From contig NZ_JAMBNQ010000004.1 of the NCBI RefSeq assembly GCF_023715155.1, forward strand, positions 124,001 to 188,000: a stretch of DNA of 64,000 nucleotides, in the 5' to 3' direction. Positions 33,802-43,633 of this stretch are shown here, one piece after another; positions within the stretch are counted from its first letter, which is position 1, and every line of letters begins with the position of its first letter. The position numbers and the translations under genes were made by a program. The DNA is from Neobacillus mesonae. GTDB taxonomy: Bacteria > Bacillota > Bacilli > Bacillales > Cytobacillaceae. The notes beneath the pieces are model-generated. The model did not search any database and had not been told where the DNA came from. It was given only the letters and a program-made list of their open reading frames with translations.

Positions 33802-35211
33802 TTAATGAATATTTTCCAGTGCTTTCAAAAGCAGCTCTTCCTCTTCTACTGTCACAGTCCTCAAATCAATCAGATAATCATCTTTCTGAATTCTTCCAAC
33901 AATAGCGGGTTTGTTTTCAGTTCGTAATTTTTTTCCAAGCTGTTCAGCTGTATGGGTTTCATGTTGTAAGGCAATGACCACGGTTGGCAGCTCGACACCA
34001 GGCATCGTCCCCCCTCCTACTTGGCTGACATCTTCCAGAATTTTTGCTTTAAATTGGTTTGTCTTTTGTAACAATTTTGTAACAAATCTTCGAGACCTTT
34101 CGTCTAATTCATTAATAGAAACTAATAAATCATGGATAGTCGGGATCTTACGCATTGCTTTCCCGCCGCGGGCATATTCTAATAATGTACCTTCAAGTGC
34201 CGCAAGCGTCATTTTATCTACACGGACCACCCTGGCCAATTGATGCTGTTTCAGACGATCAATAAGTTCTTTTTTGCCAGCGATAATACCAGCCTGCGGT
34301 CCTCCCAGCAGCTTATCGCCGCTAAAGGTGACAACATCTGCCCCCTTTTCTACAACCTCTCTTACTACCGGTTCATCACCAATGCCATGTTTACGAAAAT
34401 CAAACAATGCGCCGCTGCCAAGATCCTCATAAAAAATAATTGGGTCAACTGTATGTGAAAGCTGAGCAAGTTCCTCTGTACCAACTGATTCAGTAAAACC
34501 AATTACTTTAAAATTGCTCGTATGAACTTTCATAATCATCGCAGTGTCGAGGGTTATTGCTTTTTCATAATCATAAAGATGTGTTTTATTTGTTGTTCCA
34601 ATTTCAACCAGCCTTGCACCGCTTTCTTCCATAATAGAAGAGATGCGAAATGAACCGCCAATTTCAACCAGCTCGCCCCTTGAAACAATGACTTCTTTAT
34701 TTAGAGCAAGCGCCCTTAGTACCAGATAAACGGCTGCAGCATTATTATTCACAACCATCGCTGCTTCGGCACCAGTAATTTCCTTAATTAATGTTTCAAC
34801 ATGACTATGGCGTGAACCCCGCACCCCTTCAACCAGTTTATATTCCAAATTGGAATAATTCCTGGCGGTTTCTAAGACATGCTGAACAGCTGCTTCACTA
34901 AGTCTGGCCCTGCCGAGATTTGTATGTAAAATAGTGCCTGTGGCATTGATTACTTTTTCAAGTGTAAAAGAAAATTGATTTCTAACGGATTTTTCCACCA
35001 GGTCAAATACTTCAACTATAAATTGGTCTGTACCTGGAGCTTTTCCCTGCCATTGTTGATGGATAAGTGCTTTCCGGATTTGAGCCATAACACTCTTTAG
35101 CTGTTCTGTTAAACGTTCCTGATCCAAACCAGTCTCTTTAAGGAGAGTGAAAAACATTGGATGATGCTGCAGCTCATGAATCGGTGGTATTAATCGTAAG
35201 TTTTCTTTCAA
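33802..35211 (-). CDS. selA: L-seryl-tRNA(Sec) selenium transferase
   Basis: 469 residues, normal SelA length. SelA uses pyridoxal phosphate and selenophosphate to convert Ser-tRNA(Sec) to Sec-tRNA(Sec). Seen are the N-terminal INATGTILHTNLGRARLSEA, EAAMVVNNNAAAVYLVL, and the PLP lysine in TFSGDKLLGGPQAGII. All are typical. It lies 600 bases from the UGA-containing SelW-like gene and 1 kb from selD. SelB and tRNA(Sec), needed for the pathway, are not in the window. Upstream (35212-35311) is a short divergent region shared with the Hsp20-like gene. Confidence 0.97.
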   Translation of the reverse strand: MKENLRLIPPIHELQHHPMFFTLLKETGLDQERLTEQLKSVMAQIRKALIHQQWQGKAPGTDQFIVEVFDLVEKSVRNQFSFTLEKVINATGTILHTNLGRARLSEAAVQHVLETARNYSNLEYKLVEGVRGSRHSHVETLIKEITGAEAAMVVNNNAAAVYLVLRALALNKEVIVSRGELVEIGGSFRISSIMEESGARLVEIGTTNKTHLYDYEKAITLDTAMIMKVHTSNFKVIGFTESVGTEELAQLSHTVDPIIFYEDLGSGALFDFRKHGIGDEPVVREVVEKGADVVTFSGDKLLGGPQAGIIAGKKELIDRLKQHQLARVVRVDKMTLAALEGTLLEYARGGKAMRKIPTIHDLLVSINELDERSRRFVTKLLQKTNQFKAKILEDVSQVGGGTMPGVELPTVVIALQHETHTAEQLGKKLRTENKPAIVGRIQKDDYLIDLRTVTVEEEELLLKALENIH

Positions 35212-35311
35212 GAATATAACTCCTTTACAAATCCTTCTTTGGACCTATTATATCATCTTTCACATTTCTAAACCGAATGAATACAATGAAACAAGCAAGG
35301 GGGAACTGGCT

Positions 35312-35716
35312 TTGGATAAGAAAAAAACTACTCAGCGTCATTCTTATAACCCTGATCAAATGGAACAGTGGCTGCAAGATTATTTTCTTGACCCAAGAAC
35401 GGAAGCTGAAGATCATTCAATATTTAAAATTGATATATATGAAACAGAGAAACATTGGATTGTGGAGGCTGTTTTGAAAGATTATCTGAGTTCAGAAATC
35501 AAAGTAAGAATTGAAAATTTCATACTTATTATTACTGCACAAAAACATAGGACTTCACTTCCCGCTCCTATTTACAAAAAAGAACGCAAAATTTATTTCC
35601 CCTTTCAAATTATCGATCATTGTGTAACAGCATTATTTCAAAATGGTGTAGTAGAGATTTTTATTTCTAAAACAGATGATGGTTTAGGGAAAAATCGCTA
35701 TGTCACTTTGCCCTAG
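35312..35716 (+). CDS. Hsp20/CotP-like alpha-crystallin protein
   Basis: 134 residues. The centre and C-terminus form a short alpha-crystallin-like fold: IFKIDIYETEKHWIVEAVLK, then IKVRIENFILIITAQKH and ALFQNGVVEIFISKT. Bacillus CotP (YdfT) and related small Hsp20-like proteins have this layout and are coat or heat-stress proteins. The start is TTG 35312 (GGGGGAACTGGC upstream). The call is moderate because the sequence is diverged, with no IXI-type tail. Confidence 0.6.
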   Translation: MDKKKTTQRHSYNPDQMEQWLQDYFLDPRTEAEDHSIFKIDIYETEKHWIVEAVLKDYLSSEIKVRIENFILIITAQKHRTSLPAPIYKKERKIYFPFQIIDHCVTALFQNGVVEIFISKTDDGLGKNRYVTLP

Positions 35717-35764
35717 CTTTCTTTTTTAACCATTTGTTTACATAATGTTATTATCGTTAATATA

Positions 35765-35793
35765 AAAAAGTCCTCTATTGAATGAGGACTTTT
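35765..35793. terminator. Bidirectional terminator between the Hsp20-like and SelW-like genes
   Basis: AAAAAGTCCTC (35765-35775) pairs perfectly with GAGGACTTTTT (35783-35793). Both sides have T/A runs, and the two genes converge here. Confidence 0.85.
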
Positions 35794-35798
35794 TCTAT

Positions 35799-36038
35799 TT
35801 ATTTAGATTCCAGTTTTCGGATAATCTCTTCGGTATCAGGGAATAAGCCCGTCTCTTTCTTCGAATACACTTTTTCCCCGTTGACCGTGACTTCAAAGAC
35901 ACCGCCTGAACTTGGAATCAATTCAAATTTTTCAATATCCTGTCTAAAATGGGTAATCAATTCTTCCGCGAGACCCGCGGCTTTTGGTGCATAGTTTCAC
36001 ATCATGCAAAATTCAACGCTGATTTGATATTTACTCAA
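35799..36038 (-). CDS. SelW-like (Rdx family) selenoprotein with a CxxU motif
   Basis: 79 residues if TGA 35997-35999 is read as selenocysteine (residue 14): MSKYQISVEFCMM-Sec-NYAPKAAGLAEELI. The frame continues FELIPSSGGVFEVTVNGEK, then YSKKETGLFPDTEEII. This is the Rdx/SelW thioredoxin-like family, whose N-terminal CxxU redox motif is at residues 11-14 here. TTG 36036-36038 is the start, with AGGAGG 9 bases upstream. A GC-rich hairpin follows the TGA (35966-35980). The gene is divergent from selD, 140 bases away. It is cytosolic; a peroxide or thiol role is inferred. A plain ORF finder loses the N-terminus. Confidence 0.9.
35966..35980 (-). promoter_or_regulatory. Candidate SECIS hairpin of the SelW-like gene
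   Basis: From the base after the TGA, CCGCG (17-21), loop GGTCT (22-26) and CGCGG (27-31) form a perfect 5-bp GC stem. The apical loop begins with GG 22 bases from the UGA, fitting the bacterial SECIS rule of a G in the first loop positions. Confidence 0.75.
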
Positions 36039-36178
36039 AATAAATAACCTCCTGTTTTATGTTTAAATAGTGTAAAAATTATTTTATCTTAGCGGCATAA
36101 GCTAATGCAAATTGTTTGCACATTTGGTGCAGTTTTATAGAAAAAAAGGTATACTACCAAGAGTGGAGGTGTGTACAT

Positions 36179-37231
36179 ATGAGTGAGCAAGAAAAAATTC
36201 GCCTAACCTCATTATCAACAAAAGCTGGCTGAGGCTGCAAAATTGGTCCTGAGGACTTGACGCAAGTTTTGCGTCAGCTTCCAAAACAAGACCCGGTTTC
36301 CGAATTGCTTGTCGGAAATGAAACAAGTGATGATGCCGGGGTATATCAATTAACAGACTCAATAGCTTTGATTCAAACAGTGGATTACTTTACTCCAATT
36401 GTGGATGATCCTTATATGTTTGGAAGTATTGCTGCAGCAAATGCATTAAGTGATGTATACGCCATGGGCGGCGTGCCAAAAACTGTTTTAAATATCGTCG
36501 GCTATCCAATCAAAAAGCTTGGTCCGGATATGCTGGCAGAAATATTACGCGGTGCTGCTGATAAAGTGAAAGAAGCAGGTGCTGTTACCGTCGGCGGTCA
36601 TTCTGTCGATGATCAGGAACCTAAATTTGGTTTATCTGTAACAGGAGTGGTTCATCCTGAAAAATTTTGGAAGAATATTGGGGCTAAACCAGGTGACGCC
36701 CTTGTTTTAACAAAACCAATCGGTGTTGGGATTTTAACGACCGGCATTAAACGAAATGCCGTTACACCTGAGCAAGAAGAACAGGTTACAGAAACAATGG
36801 CCATGCTTAACAAGACGGCTGCAGAGGTGTTAACTGCTTTTAATCCTCACTCTGTAACAGATGTGACAGGCTTTGGACTTTTAGGCCATGGCAGTGAAAT
36901 GGCCCGTGGAAGTAATGTAAGCTTTGAAATATCGTTATCACAGGTACCGGTACTTGACGGTGCATTCGAATTGGCGAAAAACGGGGTAGTTCCAGGCGGA
37001 TCCAAATCGAATCAAAAATGGCTGGAGCAAGATGTCGAATATCACGAGCTTTTGCCTGAGGAACAACTGGTTTTATGTGATGCTGTTACGTCCGGCGGAT
37101 TACTAGTTTCTATTAGTGAAGATGAGGCTCCGCGGTATGTAGAGGAACTCCACGCTAAAGGATTAGCCCAAGCATCCATTGTCGGCCAGGTAACTGAAAA
37201 AAGAGAAAAACTAATTTATGCCAAAAGATAA
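36179..37231 (+). CDS. selD: Selenide, water dikinase (selenophosphate synthetase), itself a selenoprotein
   Basis: 350 residues if TGA 36230-36232 is read as selenocysteine (residue 18): LTSLSTKAG-Sec-GCKIGPEDL, the catalytic glycine-rich loop where other SelD have Cys or Sec. The rest is a complete SelD: DDAGVYQLTDSIALIQTVDY, ADKVKEAGAVTVGGHSVDDQ, TDVTGFGLLGHGSEMA and DAVTSGGLLVS. It makes selenophosphate from selenide and ATP for SelA. The start is ATG 36179 (GGAGGTGTGTAC). Plain ORF calls begin only at 36257. A terminator follows the stop. Confidence 0.96.
36259..36275 (+). promoter_or_regulatory. Candidate SECIS hairpin of selD
   Basis: GACGCAA (36259-36265) and TTGCGTC (36269-36275) form a perfect 7-bp stem with a GTT loop (36266-36268). 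The loop begins with G, 34 bases after the UGA, inside the reported range of bacterial SECIS elements. Confidence 0.75.
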
Positions 37232-37259
37232 CAGCGAAGCAGAAAAGTGCTTCGCTGTT
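37230..37259 (+). terminator. Rho-independent terminator of selD
   Basis: AACAGCGAAGCA (37230-37241) pairs perfectly with TGCTTCGCTGTT (37248-37259), followed by TTTTTT. Confidence 0.9.
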
Positions 37260-37336
37260 TTTTTAAAAGCAATATATAAAATTTTCGAACCAAAACCAAG
37301 GAAAGCTGCTGCAGCATCCGACGAAGAAAAGCGTTC

Positions 37337-37378
37337 GCTTTTTCGGGGAGTACCTGCCCAGTATTCCTCCGAAAAAGC
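37337..37378. repeat. Long imperfect hairpin between selD and tdh
   Basis: GCTTTTTCGG (37337-37346) and CCGAAAAAGC (37369-37378) pair perfectly, and the stem continues inward with GAGTAC opposite GTATTC. No T-run follows on either strand, so it is not a normal terminator. The surrounding 37260-37494 has no gene. Confidence 0.5.
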
Positions 37379-37494
37379 CCTTTACCGCTAACTTTAAAGG
37401 AGTCCGGGGTGTCGGAGCTATTCACTTAGTAAGACTGAGACTAATCCCCCTCAGGAAAAAGCTGATGGTTCCGAAACCTCTTCCTCTTTTCTTA

Positions 37495-38457
37495 TCACCC
37501 TGGCTTTTTTAATTGAAATTTTTCGGTTAATTTTTTTATCATATCTTGTGTCATTCTATCTAAATCATAATCAAATTTGAATCCCCATTCTTCTTTTGCT
37601 GCAGTGGAATCAATATAGTTTGGCCAGCTTTCAGCAATTCTCTGCCTTTCTGGGTCAACTTGATAATCAATTTTAAACCCAGGAATAAATTTAGCGATAC
37701 TCGCAGCAATTTCTTCCGGGTCAAAACTCATCGCGCTGACATTAAAGGAATTTCGGTGGATTAACTTTGACGAATCTGCTTCCATTAAATCGACAATTGC
37801 GTTCAACGCATCCGGCATATACATCATATCCATATAAGTACCTTTGTCAATATACGAGGTATAGCTTCGATGTTTGACAGCCTCATAGAAAATTTCCACC
37901 GCATAATCGGTCGTTCCGCCGCCAGGCAATGCTACATATGAGATTAATCCAGGAAACCGCAAGCCGCGGGTATCTACCCCAAATTTATGATAATAATAGT
38001 CGGCCAAAAGTTCCCCAGCCACTTTATTCACCCCATACATGGTCGTTGGGCGCATGATTGTATCCTGAGGAGTATGATCCTTTGGAGTGGATGGTCCAAA
38101 TGCACCAATTGAGCTTGGTGTGAAAAATTGTGCTTTAACTTCTCTTGCTGTTTCAAGTGCATTTATCAGCCCTCCCATATTTAAGTTCCAGGCAAACACG
38201 GGCTTCACTTCAGCAGTTGCTGATAAAAGTGCGGCCAAATGCATGATAGTATCGACTTGATATTTTTTTGCAATTTCCATCATTCTTTTCGCATCAGTTA
38301 CATCTAAAATTTCAAAAGGACCGCTAAAAGCTGTTTCACTGTCATTTTTTTTAATATCAGTCGCGATCACATTGTCAGCGCCATATAGTTCTCTTAGTTT
38401 CAAGGTCAGCTCTGAGCCAATTTGCCCAAGAGCACCTGTGATTAATATTCGCTTCAT
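37495..38457 (-). CDS. tdh: L-threonine 3-dehydrogenase, short-chain (epimerase-like) type
   Basis: 320 residues. The N-terminal [20 protein letters not shown] is the NAD-binding Rossmann motif of the extended SDR (UDP-galactose epimerase-like) family, and [19 protein letters not shown] holds the Tyr-x3-Lys. The [26 protein letters not shown] segment (read in two parts) is typical of the epimerase-type threonine dehydrogenases. It oxidises threonine to 2-amino-3-ketobutyrate, used by the Kbl encoded just upstream (26 bases). It is not the zinc-dependent Tdh of B. subtilis. Confidence 0.88.
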   Translation of the reverse strand: MKRILITGALGQIGSELTLKLRELYGADNVIATDIKKNDSETAFSGPFEILDVTDAKRMMEIAKKYQVDTIMHLAALLSATAEVKPVFAWNLNMGGLINALETAREVKAQFFTPSSIGAFGPSTPKDHTPQDTIMRPTTMYGVNKVAGELLADYYYHKFGVDTRGLRFPGLISYVALPGGGTTDYAVEIFYEAVKHRSYTSYIDKGTYMDMMYMPDALNAIVDLMEADSSKLIHRNSFNVSAMSFDPEEIAASIAKFIPGFKIDYQVDPERQRIAESWPNYIDSTAAKEEWGFKFDYDLDRMTQDMIKKLTEKFQLKKPG

Positions 38458-38483
38458 AGATGTTCCCCGTCCTTGTTAGTAAA

Positions 38484-39677
38484 TTAACGAATAATCCCCA
38501 TTTCCCTGCCGACTTTTTCATAAATAGAAATGGCTTGATCCAGCATATCTTTTGTATGGGCCGCAGTCGGCATATTCCGAACACGTCCGGTCCCTTTTGG
38601 TACCGTCGGGAAGACAATGGCTTTGGCATACACTCCTTCTTCAATTAAACGTTTACTGAATCGCTGCGATTTCGTTTCTTCTCCGATGATGCAAGGGGTA
38701 ATCGGTGTTTCACTATTTCCGATATTGAATCCAAGTTCCTTTAATCCTTTTTTCAAGTATCGGCCATTATCCCAAAGCTTTTGATTAAGTTCCGTGCTTT
38801 CCAATAAGATTTCTATTGCTCGAATACTCGCAGCAACATCTGCTGGCGTTAGTGAGGTGGAAAACAGGAATGGCCGGCTGCGAACCTTTAACCAGTCAAT
38901 CAAATTCTTCTTGCCAGCCACATATCCCCCGACAACGCCGATTGCTTTTGAAAGTGTCCCAATTTGGAAATCGATTTTATCGGAAAGCCCAAAATGCTTC
39001 ACCGTTCCCGCTCCATCACCAAGGACGCCTGAACCATGGGCATCATCGACATAGGTAATCAGATCAAATTCCTCTGCAATTTTAACGATTTCAGGCAATA
39101 AGGCAATATCCCCATCCATTGAGAAAACTCCATCAGTAATGATCATGATTTTGTTATATTTTCCTGACTCCTTAGCTTCTTTCGCTTTGGCACGAAGGTC
39201 TTTCATATCGGAATGATGATACCGGATGATTTTTGCCTTAGAAAGCCTGCATCCATCAATAATGGAAGCATGGTTTAATTCATCTGACAAAATCGCATCG
39301 TTTTGATCCATTACAGCTGAAATCGCTGCCATATTACAGTTAAAGCCAGATTGATAAGCAATAGCTGCCTCGGTATGTTTAAATTCAGCCAATTTCTCTT
39401 CAAGTTCCACATGCAGTTTTAATGTCCCGTTAATGGTACGGACTGCTCCTGCGCCGACACCAAATTTTTGCAGTGCATCAGCTGCAGCTTTTTTCAAACG
39501 ATCATCAGTTGCCAAACCAAGATAGTTATTCGATGAAAGATTGATTAATGAATGACCGTTAATGGTGATGACTGGCCCATTTGGACTTTCAAGAGGGTCT
39601 ATGACGTTATAAAGGCCTTTTCCCTTTAAATTTTCAAGGTTTTCGGTTAAAAATTGCTCTAAAATTTGACTTGACAT
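38484..39677 (-). CDS. kbl: Glycine C-acetyltransferase (2-amino-3-ketobutyrate CoA ligase)
   Basis: 397 residues, alpha-oxoamine synthase family. It cleaves 2-amino-3-ketobutyrate with CoA to glycine and acetyl-CoA. PLP-site features: [17 protein letters not shown], and the lysine in [19 protein letters not shown], plus [20 protein letters not shown] near the N-terminus. It is the first gene of the kbl-tdh operon and has a 120-base structured leader. KBL could be BioF by family similarity, but the adjacent threonine dehydrogenase settles the role. Confidence 0.94.
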   Translation of the reverse strand: MSSQILEQFLTENLENLKGKGLYNVIDPLESPNGPVITINGHSLINLSSNNYLGLATDDRLKKAAADALQKFGVGAGAVRTINGTLKLHVELEEKLAEFKHTEAAIAYQSGFNCNMAAISAVMDQNDAILSDELNHASIIDGCRLSKAKIIRYHHSDMKDLRAKAKEAKESGKYNKIMIITDGVFSMDGDIALLPEIVKIAEEFDLITYVDDAHGSGVLGDGAGTVKHFGLSDKIDFQIGTLSKAIGVVGGYVAGKKNLIDWLKVRSRPFLFSTSLTPADVAASIRAIEILLESTELNQKLWDNGRYLKKGLKELGFNIGNSETPITPCIIGEETKSQRFSKRLIEEGVYAKAIVFPTVPKGTGRVRNMPTAAHTKDMLDQAISIYEKVGREMGIIR

Positions 39678-39831
39678 GTTACATCCCCCTTTTGGTTTAT
39701 GTACTACTTTTTGTTGTTACGGAAAATACATTTGTCCACCTGAGGCGTACAGTTGGAAATCAGAAAATCCGCGTAACAAAAGGTTTTCATATTTATAATT
39801 TATCATATTATCCTAAAAATGTTCATGTCAA
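39678..39831 (-). promoter_or_regulatory. kbl-tdh promoter and structured leader
   Basis: On the minus strand TTGACA (39826-39831) and TATGAT (39802-39807) are 18 bases apart, giving a leader of about 118 bases. In the leader CTTTTGTTAC-GCGGA pairs with TCCG-TAACAACAAAAAG across about 45 bases, and the enclosed part contains TGTACGCCTCAGGTGGACAA. I do not recognise a known riboswitch. Confidence 0.5.
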
Positions 39832-39893
39832 GCGGACAAATTTTACAAAATTTTATTCTAAAAATCAAACATTCTATTTTTCTAATGAACTCA

Positions 39894-39919
39894 AAAAAAG
39901 CAGCCTAATGACTGCTTTT
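39894..39919 (-). terminator. Rho-independent terminator of the nitronate monooxygenase gene
   Basis: AAAAAGCAG (39895-39903) pairs with CTGCTTTT (39912-39919). On the minus strand TTTTTTTGAG follows the stem; the gene stop is 9 bases upstream. Confidence 0.72.
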
Positions 39920-39928
39920 CATTTTCCG

Positions 39929-40936
39929 TTATTTGGCATGTACTCCAGTTAATTTCGCTGCGTTTTGGTTTAGGTTTTCGAGGGCTTGGTGATATTCAGT
40001 TTCAAGCCTCATGATAATATCCCCAACGGGTTCAATTCGGTCAATTGCACCGACACCATGGCCGGCAGACCAAATATCACGCCAGGCTTTTACATTGTTT
40101 GATTTACTTTCTGACTGCATGTCATTAAAATCTATCTTCTCTTTTCGGTTTAGTTTCTCTGGATCAAGCCCTGCTTTTCTAATACTTGGTATCAACATAT
40201 TTGCATTCACACCAGAAAAGGCGTCCGTCAACATGATGTCTTCCTGTGTTGCTTCAACCAGCATCTCCCTGTATGCATCATTTGCCATGCTCTCTGCTGC
40301 GACAATAAATCTTGTTCCCATATATGCAAGATCTGCACCAGCAGCTTGAGCCGCTAATACCCCTTTGCCTGTCGAAATGGAACCTGCCAATACAATTATC
40401 CCATCCCAGAAAGAGCGGACCATATCTACAAACGCAAAACTATTTATCTGTCCGGAATGTCCGCCTGCTCCGCTGGCAACTAAGATAAGTCCATCCACTC
40501 CTGTTTTAGCAGCTTTCCTAGCAAATTTCACATCACTGACATCTGAAAAAACCAGGCCGCCGTATTCGTGAACAATCTCAACTACCTGTTTGGGACTTCC
40601 TAGTGAAGTTATGACCAATTGGGGCTGGTGTTTTTTAATTAATTCCAATTCATCCTGAAGCCTGTTATATGAACTATGTACCACCATATTCATCGCCCAT
40701 GGGGCAATTTTTCGATTAGGTTCATTTTCACGTGCCAGCTTTAATTCTTTATTCAACGTTTCCATCCATCGGTCAAGCGCTTCAATTGGACGGGCATTAG
40801 GAGCAGGAAAAGAACCAATTATGCCATTTAAGCAGCAGTTTTTCACTAAATCGGTGCCGGATACCAAAAACATTGGAGCTGAAATGACCGGTAATCGTAA
40901 TTCGTTCCACCATGATTTCGGAATTGATTTGTTCAT
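39929..40936 (-). CDS. Nitronate monooxygenase family FMN enzyme
   Basis: 335 residues, a TIM barrel of the NMO/FabK/IMPDH-like group: LRLPVISAPMFLVSGTDLVK at the N-terminus, FSDVSDVKFARKAAKTGVDG, the catalytic His in ASGAGGHSGQ, then IIVLAGSISTGKGVLAAQAA and YMGTRF for FMN. This group oxidises alkyl nitronates with FMN and O2, or acts in lipid metabolism. The motif IAPWAMNMVVH is typical of the class. It is monocistronic, next to kbl-tdh but oriented to its own promoter. Confidence 0.88.
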   Translation of the reverse strand: MNKSIPKSWWNELRLPVISAPMFLVSGTDLVKNCCLNGIIGSFPAPNARPIEALDRWMETLNKELKLARENEPNRKIAPWAMNMVVHSSYNRLQDELELIKKHQPQLVITSLGSPKQVVEIVHEYGGLVFSDVSDVKFARKAAKTGVDGLILVASGAGGHSGQINSFAFVDMVRSFWDGIIVLAGSISTGKGVLAAQAAGADLAYMGTRFIVAAESMANDAYREMLVEATQEDIMLTDAFSGVNANMLIPSIRKAGLDPEKLNRKEKIDFNDMQSESKSNNVKAWRDIWSAGHGVGAIDRIEPVGDIIMRLETEYHQALENLNQNAAKLTGVHAK

Positions 40937-41166
40937 TTATACACCTCTTTTTGAATTTTCAGAACACATCTTACTCTTTCATAGTACCGAAAAATGAATG
41001 GTTATTCAATCCATTTTTTCTGCTATTTTCTAGCATCAAAATTGAAAGTGTTTGCAAAACACGAACAAAAGCGTTTTTTTTTATACCTATATTCGTTTTT
41101 TGTGAAAAAAAGATTGATTTCAGCTCATTAGCTGTTTTATAATGTGTTTATCAATTGAATACGTTT

Positions 41167-41237
41167 CACTCATATAATCGCGAGAATATGGCTCGCAAGT
41201 TTCTACCGGATTGCCGTAAACAATTCGACTATGAGTG
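41167..41237 (+). ncRNA. Guanine riboswitch aptamer (purine riboswitch) upstream of xpt-pbuX
   Basis: The aptamer CACTCATATAATCGCGAGAA, TATGGCTCGCAAGTTTCTAC and CCG...CGACTATGAGTG reproduces the xpt G-box: P1 CACTCAT/ATGAGTG, the L2 and L3 segments with conserved TATGG and CCGTAAA loops, and the J3/1 TCGACTATG. The discriminator base is C in CGACTAT, so it should bind guanine or hypoxanthine rather than adenine. It precedes the terminator at 41295-41350. Confidence 0.95.
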
Positions 41238-41294
41238 GGTAATGAACATCCGTTTTCATGAAAGCGGACTTCCTTTCTATTCCTTTCGATAAGA

Positions 41295-41981
<687 letters not shown>

Positions 41982-41982
<1 letters not shown>

Positions 41983-43292
41983 TGAAACAGCATCCATTTC
42001 AAACAGCTTCATTAGGAATTCAACATGTATTAGCGATGTATGCCGGGGCTGTGATTGTCCCCTTGATTATTGGCGGCGCCCTTCATTTTAATAATGAGCA
42101 ATTGGCCTATTTGGTTTCACTTGATATTTTAACAAGCGGTATTGCAACACTTTTGCAGGTTTGGCAAAATCGTTACTTCGGAATTGGCCTTCCAATCGTG
42201 CTCGGCTGCACGTTTACGGCAGTTGGCCCTATCATTGCTATTGGAAGCCAATACGGCCTTTCGTCTATTTACGGTTCCATTTTAGTCTCAGGAATAATTG
42301 TATTGATTATTGCTAAATATTTCGGAAAATTAATTCGCTTCTTCCCGCCAGTCGTGACTGGTTCTGTAGTCACTATAATAGGACTTACACTTATTCCGGT
42401 CGCCATGAATAATGTAGCCGGAGGCCAAGGCAGCCCTGATTTTGGTTCTATTTCCAATCTGGCATTAGCATTTGGCACCCTGCTATTTATTATTGTACTC
42501 TATCGTTTCTTTAAAGGATTTATCCGGGCAATTTCTATTTTATTAGGCTTAATCGCTGGTACCATTGCAGCAGCCTTCATGGGAAAAGTGGACTTTACCG
42601 CTGTAAGTGAAGCATCATGGTTCCATTTGGTGACTCCATTACATTTTGCTGCTCCATCGTTTGACCTGGCACCCATCATTACCATGACGTTGGTTGCCAT
42701 TGTGAGTCTGGTAGAATCATCGGGCGTATATTTTGCACTGGCCGATATTACCGGCCGAAAATTAAATGAAGAGGATTTGGTAAAAGGATATCGTGCTGAA
42801 GGATTAGCAAGTGTTATTGGGGCATTCTTTAATTCCTTTCCATATACAACCTATTCTCAGAACGTTGGCCTTGTCCAATTCTCTGGTGTAAAAGATAAAA
42901 AAGTCATTTATCTGATGGGCTTCATCCTTGTATTTCTAGGATTTTTGCCAAAAATCGGTGCGCTAACAACCGTGATTCCGACAGCTGTCCTTGGCGGTGC
43001 AATGGTTGCTATGTTTGGAATGGTTATCGCTTCTGGGATTAAAATGCTTAGTAAAGTAGATTTCACTTCTCAGGAAAATCTTTTAATCATCGCCTGCTCT
43101 GTAGGTGTTGGTCTTGGTGTTACCACTGTTCCAACTTTATTTGATGCCCTGCCTGATAGTGTAAAAATTCTTTCGAACAGCGGAATTGTTGCCGGAAGTC
43201 TTACAGCCATCTTTTTAAACATTATCTTTAATGTCATAAAGCCCGCTAAACAGATGCAAAGGCAGACTGAAAAGGGTTTAAAAGCTTCATAA
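41982..43292 (+). CDS. pbuX: Xanthine permease
   Basis: 436 residues, NCS2 nucleobase:cation symporter with 12-14 membrane segments. Conserved features: ASLGIQHVLAMYAGAVIVPL at the N-terminus, SVVTIIGLTLIPVAMNN, and the central segment with the substrate-binding Glu in SLVESSGVYFALADITGR, then FNSFPYTTYSQNVGLVQFSG. The position after xpt under a guanine riboswitch identifies it as the xanthine uptake permease. Confidence 0.95.
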
Positions 43293-43316
43293 GGATTGAA
43301 AGAAAGGTAGACGGAG

Positions 43317-43529
43317 CTACTCGATGCTCCGTCTAATCATACTAATGATATCACTGACTGTACCACTACTAAGTCCATTCGCAGTTGTGACGTTTGAACC
43401 AGTGTTCCCTTCACCTGAACCAGAAACAGTCTTTGTAACGGAAACTGGAGCAATTTTCACTGCGCCTCCAAAGTTTACAATTCCGCCGGAAATGGTTCCT
43501 ATATTGACATTCAAAGGTGTGCCTGCCAC
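43317..43529 (-). CDS. GerPA/GerPF-like spore germination protein
   Basis: 70 residues from GTG 43529 (GGAGG 7 bases upstream). NVNIGTISGGIVNFGGAVKI followed by KTVSGSGEGNTGSN and the NGLSSGTV segment are the pattern of GerPA/GerPF proteins (VNFGD..., KTFAGSGSFNTG, NNGLSSTN). GerP proteins are in the spore coat and help germinants reach receptors. It is a solitary gene here, not a gerPABCDEF operon, so it is probably a paralogue. Confidence 0.72.
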   Translation of the reverse strand: MAGTPLNVNIGTISGGIVNFGGAVKIAPVSVTKTVSGSGEGNTGSNVTTANGLSSGTVSDIISMIRRSIE

Positions 43530-43633
43530 AAACCAACCTCCTTCCATTCTATTTCTAATATAATATGTACAAGCATAAATAAAGTGAAACTTCCATCAGC
43601 GGTTTTTTCATCCCCCGCGGATGGATAGTCCTG

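Noticed and set aside
35225-35416. Minus-strand ORF between selA and the Hsp20-like gene
   Set aside because: It overlaps the Hsp20-like gene in antisense and shows no ribosome site or known motif.
33600-36180. tRNA(Sec) gene selC near selA/selD
   Set aside because: No cloverleaf with a TCA anticodon and a GGTTC-type T loop was found in or near this region.
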